Shown: one piece after another, positions 14,661 to 20,926 of the stretch
Layout: every line of letters starts with the position of its first letter
Numbering within the stretch: position 1 is the stretch's first letter
From: JACNLN01 sp964626495
GTDB taxonomy: Bacteria > Fidelibacterota > Marinisomatia > Marinisomatales > CAZVFT01
Assembly: GCA_964626495.1 (NCBI GenBank)
Contig: CAZVFT010000044.1
Span: forward strand, 1 to 20,926
Length of the DNA stretch: 20,926 nt
Reading direction: 5' to 3'
The notes under the pieces: model-generated
The model's database searches: none
What the model was told of the DNA's origin: nothing
Seen by the model: the letters and a program-made list of their open reading frames with translations, nothing else
Made by a program: the position numbers and the translations under genes

Positions 14661-14747
14661 GGAGAGGTGGCTGAGTGGTTGAAAGCGGCGGCCTCGAAAG
14701 CCGTTTCCCGACATGTCGGGACGGGGGTTCGAATCCCTCCCTCTCCG
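14661..14747 (+). tRNA. tRNA-Ser(CGA)
   Basis: An 87-nt type II tRNA. The acceptor stem GGAGAGG/CCTCTCC has discriminator G. The D arm is GCT...AGC. The anticodon stem GCGGC/GCCGT holds loop CTCGAAA, so the anticodon is CGA (reads UCG). The long variable arm pairs CCCGA/TCGGG around CATG, and the T arm is GGGGG-TTCGAAT-CCCTC. The long variable arm and discriminator G identify serine. CCA is not encoded. No clear promoter or terminator is seen. Confidence 0.97.
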
Positions 14748-15368
14748 CTCCCATCGTGTGAGAGGAAAACATTGTTGTGTGACAAGCTACCAATTTAGGT
14801 GGTCGGCGGGAAGGATGGGGTTCTTTTGGCACATCTACAATTCGAATAGTGTTTCCCTTCGGGGTTTTAAACGGAATTCAGGTTTTAGCCCGGAATTTAG
14901 GCTTCAGCCTTTTAAAGAACTTCCACAAAGTCTAAACTTCATGTAAACCGTCACTGAACCGGGGACGGGTCGGTGACGGTGGATATGATAAACCTGTTCC
15001 TTTTTTAAAACCCTGAAGGGTAAAATCCGTGGTCTAATGTTTGGGTTTTAACTTATAAAAAGGTATTTTGGAGTAAAATACTTGTCCACTGGAACCTTGT
15101 CATAGGAGGACCTATCCAGCATCAGACGGAACGCAATGTCGATAAATTGAATGAGTCCCCTCTACAGAGGGGGTGTGTTGGTAACATACTCAATGAAATA
15201 ATGTCAGTTTAATGGCAGTATGACTGAGAGGAAAGATTTAAAAATCACAATAGCAAAGTACGCTGCACAAAAGCTCATTTGCCATTTAGGTAGAGATTCC
15301 TGAAAAAGTTCCATGGGAATAACGATTTGATAATTACACAATGAATATTAATTTTATTCGCGGATTTT
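14748..15368. other. Gene-free, hairpin-rich stretch between two tRNA genes
   Basis: About 620 bp with no credible ORF on either strand. It carries a series of short stem-loops: 14947-14956/14969-14978 (CCGTCACTGA with TCGGTGACGG), 15010-15021 (ACCCT-GA-AGGGT), 15063-15069/15075-15081, 15089-15119 (CTGG + ATAGG pairing CCTAT + CCAG) and 15157-15163/15166-15172 (CCCCTCT-AC-AGAGGGG). At 14918-14930 it has a 12/13 match to the arm of the palindrome at 20888-20916. I compared it mentally with tmRNA, RNase P RNA and SRP RNA and found no signature. It is either repeat-derived spacer or an unrecognised structured RNA. Confidence 0.5.
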
Positions 15369-15441
15369 GGGGCTGTAGCTCAGCTGGGAGAGCACTTGAA
15401 TGGCATTCAAGGGGTCGTGGGTTCGAATCCCATCAGCTCCA
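15369..15441 (+). tRNA. tRNA-Ala(GGC)
   Basis: A 73-nt tRNA. Acceptor GGGGCTG/CAGCTCC with discriminator A; D arm GCTC-AGCTGGGA-GAGC; anticodon stem CTTGA/TCAAG with loop ATGGCAT, so anticodon GGC (reads GCC and GCU); T arm GTGGG-TTCGAAT-CCCAT. A G-U pair at position 3 of the acceptor stem (G3-U70) is the alanine identity element. CCA is not encoded. An intrinsic terminator follows about 70 nt downstream. Confidence 0.97.
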
Positions 15442-15444
15442 CAG

Positions 15445-15510
15445 ATTGGGGAAATAGGGAATTGGGAAATTAGGGAATTAGGGAATCAGGGAATTAGGAA
15501 ATTAGGGAAA
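15445..15510. repeat. Degenerate 7-9-bp tandem repeat (GGGAATTA type)
   Basis: About eight units of GGGAATTA and variants (GGGAATCA, GGGAAATTA, GGAAATTA) run from the end of tRNA-Ala to the terminator. On this strand it is purine-rich with regularly spaced G triplets. It probably lies within the tRNA-Ala transcript, between the mature 3' end and the terminator. Slippage-generated minisatellite is the simplest reading. Confidence 0.7.
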
Positions 15511-15538
15511 AGGGTTCAGATAGTTGAACCCTTTTTTT
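15511..15538 (+). terminator. Intrinsic terminator after tRNA-Ala
   Basis: Perfect 8-bp stem AGGGTTCA / TGAACCCT with a 6-nt loop (GATAGT), followed directly by a run of seven T on the plus strand. This is a textbook rho-independent terminator for tRNA-Ala. On the minus strand the hairpin is followed by only four T, so it may weakly back up the convergent surface-protein gene. Confidence 0.85.
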
Positions 15539-15564
15539 ATAATTTATCTTGGGAATTATAGAAA

Positions 15565-15588
15565 TTATTTGAGTAACACCATCCATCT
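15565..15588 (-). pseudogene. Possible relic of a type IX sorting-domain tail
   Basis: Read on the minus strand, this encodes R-W-M-V-L-L-K-stop. It lies 38 bp beyond the stop of the surface-protein gene, whose own last residues are R-K-M-V-L-L-K-stop. The frame differs and nearly every codon uses a different synonymous third base (GTG/GTA, TTA/TTG, CTC/CTG, AAA/AAG, TAA/TGA), so it is not a recent copy. It is consistent with the fossil 3' end of another sorting-domain gene. It is only seven codons, so chance cannot be excluded. Confidence 0.4.
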
Positions 15589-15616
15589 ACTCCCGATAAA
15601 TCGGGATACGATGGAT
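15581..15616. repeat. Two-tier palindrome downstream of the surface-protein gene
   Basis: Outer arms ATCCATC (15581-15587) and GATGGAT (15610-15616) enclose inner arms CCCGAT (15592-15597) and ATCGGG (15600-15605), with 4-nt internal loops and a 2-nt tip. It sits 10 bp past the stop codon on the minus strand. With no T-run following, it would be an RNA 3'-end stabiliser or REP-like element rather than a canonical terminator. Confidence 0.55.
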
Positions 15617-15625
15617 AAATCTTCC

Positions 15626-18600
15626 TCACTTCAGCAATACCATTTTCCTGGTTTGGATAAACTCTCCTGCCTGAATCCTATAAAAATACATCCCCGAACC
15701 TAATGGTTGCCCGTAGTCATCCGTACTGTTCCAGATCACCTGATGGTAACCACTTACCACTCTACCATTAACAAGTTGTTTCACCTGACGGCCTAAAAGA
15801 TCAAACACTATTAGTGATACATAACTTTCTCTTGGCAGGTCGTATTCAATGGTGGTAATTGGGTTAAATGGATTTGGGTAGTTCTGATGCAAAGCAAATT
15901 CCCTGGGTATATTTACAATGTTAAGTTCTCTGGTAAGTTGAGACAGGATTTCTCCATCATATCCGGCTGCCCTGAAACTGAATGAGATATCAGCTTCCTT
16001 ACGTTTAATTGCTATCGGTAAGGCAATCTTATTTAATTCTTCAGGTGTTGTTATTAATGTATAAATTCCAGCTTCTTCATCATTGTTATTTAAACTAATA
16101 TCTCCCCCAATCGATGGGTTACTTATTAATAAGTCTTTTGGGTTGTATTTAATCTGCACCTCATAAGCCAGTACGCCTTCTGGAATGTCAATGAATATTG
16201 AATCGGGTGTGGTCTCAATATTGACTGGACAGCCTGCTTCTGACCATACATGGAACAGTGAAGAACGTGTAGTTACGTACCAGTTCCACATCATAACGAA
16301 TGCCATGACATCCTCGATATCAAACATAGAGTCAGGAGAGGATATAAAGTGGGGCGCTGTACCAGACACAGGACCGAGCTCATAGGTGTAATCATCATCC
16401 TCCAGAGCCTGGACAAACTGAGCGAGATCCAGTAAATCCAATGTATCTGAGGTGTCGTAATCAGCCAGCATTGAACTGTTGTACTGGAAGATATAGTCAT
16501 CGCCACCTTGTCCGTCACCATTGCCGTCTAATTGATAACCGTAGATATTGGAGATGCCAATGGCTTGAAGTGTAATCGTAATCGTATCCAGCGAGGCGAA
16601 ACCTGAGGGGAACTCTATAACAAGGGTGTGGGATGTGTCCACATAGCTGAACGCTGCGCTGTCAATTACACTATCTGAATAACCAGACCTTATTGCTATC
16701 GCTTGATCATCGATTGGATTCATAGCCTGGGAGAATAAGATGGTAAGTTGGCTTTCCCTCCAGGTCAGCAGACCGGGTGGTGGATCAATTGCCGTTACGG
16801 TGGGATAGACTATCGTTATGGATAGCCCAGTTACATCAGAAGTGTCAGACAGTCCTACGGAATCGTACCCAATCAGGCGCAGGACAACCTGATCTGACGG
16901 AGAGTTCGGAACTGGCCACAAATACAGACCTATATTCTCCTCACCCTCAACAATGGTTGCCCAGGATGATCCGTCGCCTACGGAATAGTAAAGATCAATT
17001 GATGTTACTCCGACATTATCGGTGGCGTCCCATGTCAATTCAGCAAATGAGGCAATTTCAAGTTCTGTCCCGCTTTGAGGGGTGAGCAATTCTACTGTGG
17101 GTGGTGTGTTGTCCGTCACTGTGAAGATTGGGCTGAAACCATTTCCTGTGTTCATATAAATGTCTCGGGCCTTCACACGTATTTCCGCACTATCCGTGAC
17201 ACCAGAAGGTACCGAAAAGGTAAAAGCAGTGGAGTCGGGGGATACGATTCCCATTAGCGATCCCATCTGGCCACCGTCATCAGAATAGTAAACTGCAATG
17301 GTGTCCATTTCTATATTGTCTGTTGCAGTCCAGGTTACGATTATCTCCTCGTTTTCAGGAACTGAGAAGCCTTCGCTAGGACTCAGGACAGTGACGACGG
17401 GACGAGTATTGTCGAAGACTGTAATTACTTCAGAAGTGTCAGCAGCTTCATTGTGGTTGTAATCCCAAACAGTAACAATCAATTGGAATGGGTCAAGGGT
17501 ATTATCTGGAACCTCAATAGTTGATTGACCTGTTTCTGCCATTGTTGTGTCTACCCGGATTACTTCTTCATCTGAGTAGAAAATATCCACAAATGCTGAA
17601 TCTAAAATCCAATTATCACTGGCATCCCAGCTAACTGTGAGATCATCTTCTGTACCTACGTTTGTTGAACTTAGGTTTGTTATGGCAATTGTGGGCGGTG
17701 TTGGATCTGTTTGATCAAAGTAATAGGCACCCATATCTGCCCTTGTGCCATCGGGATCTAAGGGTGAAGTTGGATCTCCAGCATCAATAGCAGGACTTCC
17801 CCATTGGAGATTGAAATTACTATTGTCTGGATCCACAAAAAGTGGTTCAGCTGAAATATTTCCAAGGCCACCCCAGTTATGTATAAGACTATAAGTGACA
17901 ATAAATCTATCCCAATAATTACTGTAGCCGTTAATTACCTGACTTTGCGTATTGTATAGAATTGAACTGTTTATAAAAGCATAACCGGCATAATTGTATA
18001 CTGCATTTCCTGAACTTGCAGAGTTATTATAGAAAGTACAGTGGGAAACAGAAAGACTATCATTTGAAGTTGTCGGGGAATAAATCGCACCACCATTGTT
18101 TATTGCTGAATTTGATATAAATATGCATCTGTCTATATTTACATTTCGACCACCATGAAGTGCACCACCAAATTCTGAAATATTATCCTTAAAAAGTGTC
18201 TCTTCAATTTCAATATATGAATCGGAGCCTGATATTGCACCAAATTGCCCATAACCACCACCGTTTTCAATGCCACAGCTAATAAATTTTGATTTACTTA
18301 TAGATAAAGTACCAAGGCTGGGACTCATCCTAATACCACTTTTACATGATATGAATGAGCTATTAGCAATATTTATATTATTACCCGATTCTTCTCTAAT
18401 GGCTCCATTTGGACTATTTAAAAACAAACAACTGTCAATATAAACATTTGCATTGCCATTACTTGTTATTTTCAAATCGTCGCACCAATAATCAGAATTA
18501 TTACCATCGAAAGTACAATTGTATATTAGTGAAATATCGTCTCTAACAACTAAACCACCACCTTCTCTCGCATAATTATCTGAAAATGTGCATTTTTCAA

Positions 18601-20776
18601 TTACACCTGCATTTTCAAGGTAAATTCCTCCTCCCCAACTATTACTATTTGAAGTAGTATTATTATATTGAAAGATGCAACTCAAGATATATGGACTATA
18701 ACCAGAGATTATTATACCTGCTCCTTTACCATCCACAAAACCATTTTTGATTGTAAAACCGATGATCTTAACATTATCTGATAATATTTCTAGAACCCTA
18801 CCCTGACCATTACCATCTATTATTGTACTTGAAATGTGGGTTGTATCCCCATCAATTAAATACTGTGATCCAATTGTTACGCTATCTTTATCTAACCCAA
18901 GATTTTCATAATAAGTCCCCATTGCAACCAAGACAGTATCACCATTACTGGTTGCATCTATCCCGTACTGGATAGTGGCAAATGGGTAGTCTTCGGAACC
19001 ATTCCCAGTTATGTCATTACCGGTGGTGGAGACGTGCCAGATGGGGCCTAAATAAATTGGAACACCCATTTGACTCTCATAAGCTCCCATATCAGGATTG
19101 CTACCTGGGGGGTTGGGTCGGGGGTTGCCTTCGATATCAGTGTCGGGAGCGTAATACCACGTGCTGCCTATCTCTACGGAATCAGCACCGGCACCGATGC
19201 AGGGAGAATAATCAGAGAGGTGGTAGTCGCTATTAGTTGTATCAACGAAAAGCGGGTCGGAATCGATGTTGCCCTCTTCCCAATAAATCGTTCCGTTGTC
19301 ATTAGTAACGATGCTATCCTGACCGTATTGTACATCAGAATAAGTGACCGTGATTGAATTAGGATCGCCTGTTCCATGGAAACATATTTCCGGGGTTGAA
19401 TTATTCCATAAAATGGAATTCACCAGAATGGGGTGGGAACCGTTATAAATAGAAATCCCGCCACCGAATGAAGATGCCGAGTTACCACTTAGTGTAACAT
19501 TATCCAATGCAGGACTGGAAGACAGGCAGAAAACTCCTCCCCCTTCTCCGGCCGTATTGCTACTAATGATAATATTTGAAAGAGTTGGACTGGGTTTTCC
19601 TCTGCAATAAATCCCCCCACCACGACCCCAGGGACTTCCTGATGTAGTGTTCCAACTAATTATCAAGTCCTTTAAAGTGGGGCTGGAATCAAAACAATAA
19701 ATCCCGCCACCATCCCCAGCCCTGCCATTCTGTATCGTAAAGCCTGATAGTACGGCTGTCGACGTCTCGCCACCATTAAAGATCACGACACTGGTATCCT
19801 GGTTACCATCAATGATGGTTACCTCAGGTCCCGACTCAGACTTCACCACAATGTTCTTTCCATTATAGTTGATGTTTTCTACATAGGTGCCCTCAGCTAC
19901 AAGGACACTGTCGCCATTAGTGGAAGCATTAATTGCCTCTTGAATGTTGGAGTAGTCACCGGGGACATTGATCACTCCGGTTCCTGAACCGAAAGTCCTG
20001 GCACAACGAAATCCAATGTAGTTGTCACTGTCGTACGGGCCGTATGTGTCGCGGTTCCAGGATCGACAATTGTAAGTATCGAGGTCCCACGAACCGCCGC
20101 GGACAACACGAAAGGAATTACCTTCACTCCACCAACTGTCCGTCCATTCCAACAAATTCCCCGCCATATCATAGGCCACATAAGGAGAAGGACTATCGGT
20201 GGTCTGAAAACCCTGGTAATTCTGTCCGTTGTAAAATCCTGCCGGCGTGGTCTGTGGATGTTCTGCCCAGCTTCCCTGTTCAAATGGATCACCGCTGTTC
20301 CAGTAATTCGCTCTGCTCCCATCTATGTTATTTCCCCATGGATAATCGTAGCCGGTGTTGCCCCTGGCGGCTTTCTCCCATTCATGCTCTATAGGCAGTC
20401 TCAGACCAGAATGCTCCGCAAATGCCCAGGAACCAAACCAGGTCACTTCTATTACCGGGTGTTCTTCATAACCAGTAATTATCGAAAAACTGCTTCCATC
20501 CCAGTCTATCCGACAAGCACTGGAATAAAGGTCAAGAAACTCATACGTCCCGGCACCATAGTGTTCATCTCCCGTATAATACCCCTCAACGGTGGAAGTG
20601 GTTACCGTAATCTCTCCTGCTGTTAGGGCTTCTTCCATATAGGTTACATACTGTTCATTTGTCACTTCGTATTTCATTATCTCAAAGTCGTAGTCAATGG
20701 TTTTTATAGTATCCCCTTGACCGTAAGTGTAATCTCCTACAGGAACAGTGACCCATTCAAACTGGGCAAATACCAT
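15626..20776 (-). CDS. Giant surface protein: FGE-like domain, two beta-helices, Ig-like domains, type IX sorting domain
   Basis: A 1716-residue multidomain protein. Residues 4-262 form a formylglycine-generating-enzyme-like (SUMF1) domain: EVTNEQY, LRLPIEHEWEKAARG, YPWGN, DMAGNLLEWT, RVVRGGSW and IGFRCAR. The catalytic Cys pair of true FGE is not evident (single C237 after RGGSW), so it is probably a binding domain. Residues about 268-570 and 578-1020 are two right-handed parallel beta-helices (repeated GGGIY, NN-T/S turns), each closing with PLFVD ... SPxIxAG ... DMGAY. Three Ig-like domains (about 1024-1122, 1124-1222, 1224-1322), a Big_5-like domain (about 1325-1430), a degenerate dockerin-like segment (1437-1500), a beta domain (1510-1615) and the sorting domain NYPNPFNP...MVLLK (1632-1716) follow. 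The signal peptide lies upstream, with no in-frame start. Probably cell-surface, binding or acting on polysaccharide. Confidence 0.9.
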   Translation of the reverse strand: MVFAQFEWVTVPVGDYTYGQGDTIKTIDYDFEIMKYEVTNEQYVTYMEEALTAGEITVTTSTVEGYYTGDEHYGAGTYEFLDLYSSACRIDWDGSSFSIITGYEEHPVIEVTWFGSWAFAEHSGLRLPIEHEWEKAARGNTGYDYPWGNNIDGSRANYWNSGDPFEQGSWAEHPQTTPAGFYNGQNYQGFQTTDSPSPYVAYDMAGNLLEWTDSWWSEGNSFRVVRGGSWDLDTYNCRSWNRDTYGPYDSDNYIGFRCARTFGSGTGVINVPGDYSNIQEAINASTNGDSVLVAEGTYVENINYNGKNIVVKSESGPEVTIIDGNQDTSVVIFNGGETSTAVLSGFTIQNGRAGDGGGIYCFDSSPTLKDLIISWNTTSGSPWGRGGGIYCRGKPSPTLSNIIISSNTAGEGGGVFCLSSSPALDNVTLSGNSASSFGGGISIYNGSHPILVNSILWNNSTPEICFHGTGDPNSITVTYSDVQYGQDSIVTNDNGTIYWEEGNIDSDPLFVDTTNSDYHLSDYSPCIGAGADSVEIGSTWYYAPDTDIEGNPRPNPPGSNPDMGAYESQMGVPIYLGPIWHVSTTGNDITGNGSEDYPFATIQYGIDATSNGDTVLVAMGTYYENLGLDKDSVTIGSQYLIDGDTTHISSTIIDGNGQGRVLEILSDNVKIIGFTIKNGFVDGKGAGIIISGYSPYILSCIFQYNNTTSNSNSWGGGIYLENAGVIEKCTFSDNYAREGGGLVVRDDISLIYNCTFDGNNSDYWCDDLKITSNGNANVYIDSCLFLNSPNGAIREESGNNINIANSSFISCKSGIRMSPSLGTLSISKSKFISCGIENGGGYGQFGAISGSDSYIEIEETLFKDNISEFGGALHGGRNVNIDRCIFISNSAINNGGAIYSPTTSNDSLSVSHCTFYNNSASSGNAVYNYAGYAFINSSILYNTQSQVINGYSNYWDRFIVTYSLIHNWGGLGNISAEPLFVDPDNSNFNLQWGSPAIDAGDPTSPLDPDGTRADMGAYYFDQTDPTPPTIAITNLSSTNVGTEDDLTVSWDASDNWILDSAFVDIFYSDEEVIRVDTTMAETGQSTIEVPDNTLDPFQLIVTVWDYNHNEAADTSEVITVFDNTRPVVTVLSPSEGFSVPENEEIIVTWTATDNIEMDTIAVYYSDDGGQMGSLMGIVSPDSTAFTFSVPSGVTDSAEIRVKARDIYMNTGNGFSPIFTVTDNTPPTVELLTPQSGTELEIASFAELTWDATDNVGVTSIDLYYSVGDGSSWATIVEGEENIGLYLWPVPNSPSDQVVLRLIGYDSVGLSDTSDVTGLSITIVYPTVTAIDPPPGLLTWRESQLTILFSQAMNPIDDQAIAIRSGYSDSVIDSAAFSYVDTSHTLVIEFPSGFASLDTITITLQAIGISNIYGYQLDGNGDGQGGDDYIFQYNSSMLADYDTSDTLDLLDLAQFVQALEDDDYTYELGPVSGTAPHFISSPDSMFDIEDVMAFVMMWNWYVTTRSSLFHVWSEAGCPVNIETTPDSIFIDIPEGVLAYEVQIKYNPKDLLISNPSIGGDISLNNNDEEAGIYTLITTPEELNKIALPIAIKRKEADISFSFRAAGYDGEILSQLTRELNIVNIPREFALHQNYPNPFNPITTIEYDLPRESYVSLIVFDLLGRQVKQLVNGRVVSGYHQVIWNSTDDYGQPLGSGMYFYRIQAGEFIQTRKMVLLK

Positions 20777-20847
20777 CTGGCATATAGCGAGTAGGATAAA
20801 GAACAGTTTATATGAGGTTTGGTTATTTATGGCTTGGTCCTTTTCAT
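20774..20847 (-). other. Signal-peptide segment separated from its ATG by an apparent frameshift
   Basis: Upstream of ATG 20776 the same frame stays open and encodes a classic signal-peptide core (SYKLFFILLAICQMVFAQ), but contains no ATG, GTG or TTG before a stop. The only nearby ATG (20845-20847) is in another frame and reads MKRTKP-stop. One extra A in the AAAA tract (20841-20844 on this strand's complement) would fuse them into MKKDQAINNQTSYKLFFIL..., a normal signal peptide. Either the sequence has a 1-base error, the gene is mutated, or slippage restores the frame. Confidence 0.7.
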
Positions 20848-20887
20848 TTCTCTTGTTGTTTGTAAATCACTCCTCTGTCAAATTCAT

Positions 20888-20916
20888 CTTTGCGGAAGTT
20901 TGGAACTTCCGCAAAG
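20888..20916. repeat. Perfect 13-bp palindrome with 3-nt loop
   Basis: CTTTGCGGAAGTT, loop TGG, AACTTCCGCAAAG. It lies about 40 bp upstream of the surface-protein start. A degenerate arm copy occurs at 14918-14930 (12/13 identical), and the CTTTGCGG end recurs at 266-273 and 276-283, so this looks like a dispersed repeat family. It could also end an upstream transcript, but only a short T-run follows. Confidence 0.7.
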
Positions 20917-20926
20917 TTTGTGGATA

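Noticed and set aside
14515..14832. A 105-codon minus-strand frame across tadA's end and tRNA-Ser
   Set aside because: It reads through a tRNA gene in antisense and has no recognisable protein features.
14713..14946. A 77-codon plus-strand frame starting inside tRNA-Ser
   Set aside because: It starts within the tRNA and covers hairpins and repeat-like sequence; composition is not protein-like.
15327..15354. Promoter TTGATA with TAATTT before tRNA-Ala
   Set aside because: Spacing of 16 is acceptable but the -10 matches the consensus at only three of six positions; too weak to call.
14748..15368. tmRNA, RNase P RNA or SRP RNA between the tRNAs
   Set aside because: GAGGAAAG near 15229 recalls RNase P RNA but the conserved continuation is missing; no tRNA-like ends of tmRNA and no SRP core motif were found.

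Overview
The window suggests a bacterium of the Fibrobacterota-Chlorobiota-Bacteroidota (FCB) superphylum, possibly Neomarinimicrobiota (Marinimicrobia) or a relative. The main evidence is the giant surface protein at 15626-20776. It ends in a type IX secretion sorting domain of the NYPNPFNP / DLLGRQV / SGMYFYR type and also carries parallel beta-helix and Ig-like modules. Intergenic DNA is AT-rich and holds short palindromic repeats. The phylum is inference; no rRNA or single-copy marker is present to settle it.

Layout. 1-324 is non-coding with repeat fragments. 325-6063 is a run of six minus-strand genes read from right to left: CPBP-type membrane protease, MgtE magnesium transporter, two tandem GT2 glycosyltransferases, a DUF3108-like exported protein and a small membrane protein. 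6337-11080 is a tight four-gene minus-strand operon: acyl-CoA dehydrogenase, MttB-family methyltransferase, corrinoid protein and homocysteine S-methyltransferase. 11206-12908 is a two-gene minus-strand unit: a TrpF-like barrel protein overlapping an exported endonuclease/exonuclease/phosphatase-fold protein. At about 13 kb the direction changes. Plus-strand genes are a HAD phosphatase (13161) and a TadA-type deaminase (14141), with two very short candidate ORFs between them. tRNA-Ser(CGA) and tRNA-Ala(GGC) follow, separated by about 620 bp with no gene but many hairpins. 15626-20776 on the minus strand is the 1716-residue surface protein.

Function. The clearest pathway is the methyl-transfer operon. 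An MttB-family enzyme would demethylate a methylated substrate, the corrinoid protein would carry the methyl group, and the homocysteine methyltransferase would make methionine. In effect this is a split methionine synthase whose folate module is replaced by an MttB-type donor module. The acyl-CoA dehydrogenase at the head of the operon hints that the substrate or its product passes through a CoA ester. The 0.3-6 kb genes look like envelope and membrane functions. The large protein is probably exported by Sec and then the type IX system, but its signal peptide lies in a different frame from the only nearby ATG.

Most notable observations: the methyl-transfer operon; a TrpF-like protein lacking the catalytic Cys; the broken signal-peptide frame of the surface protein; and a possible relic of a second sorting-domain tail just downstream of that gene.
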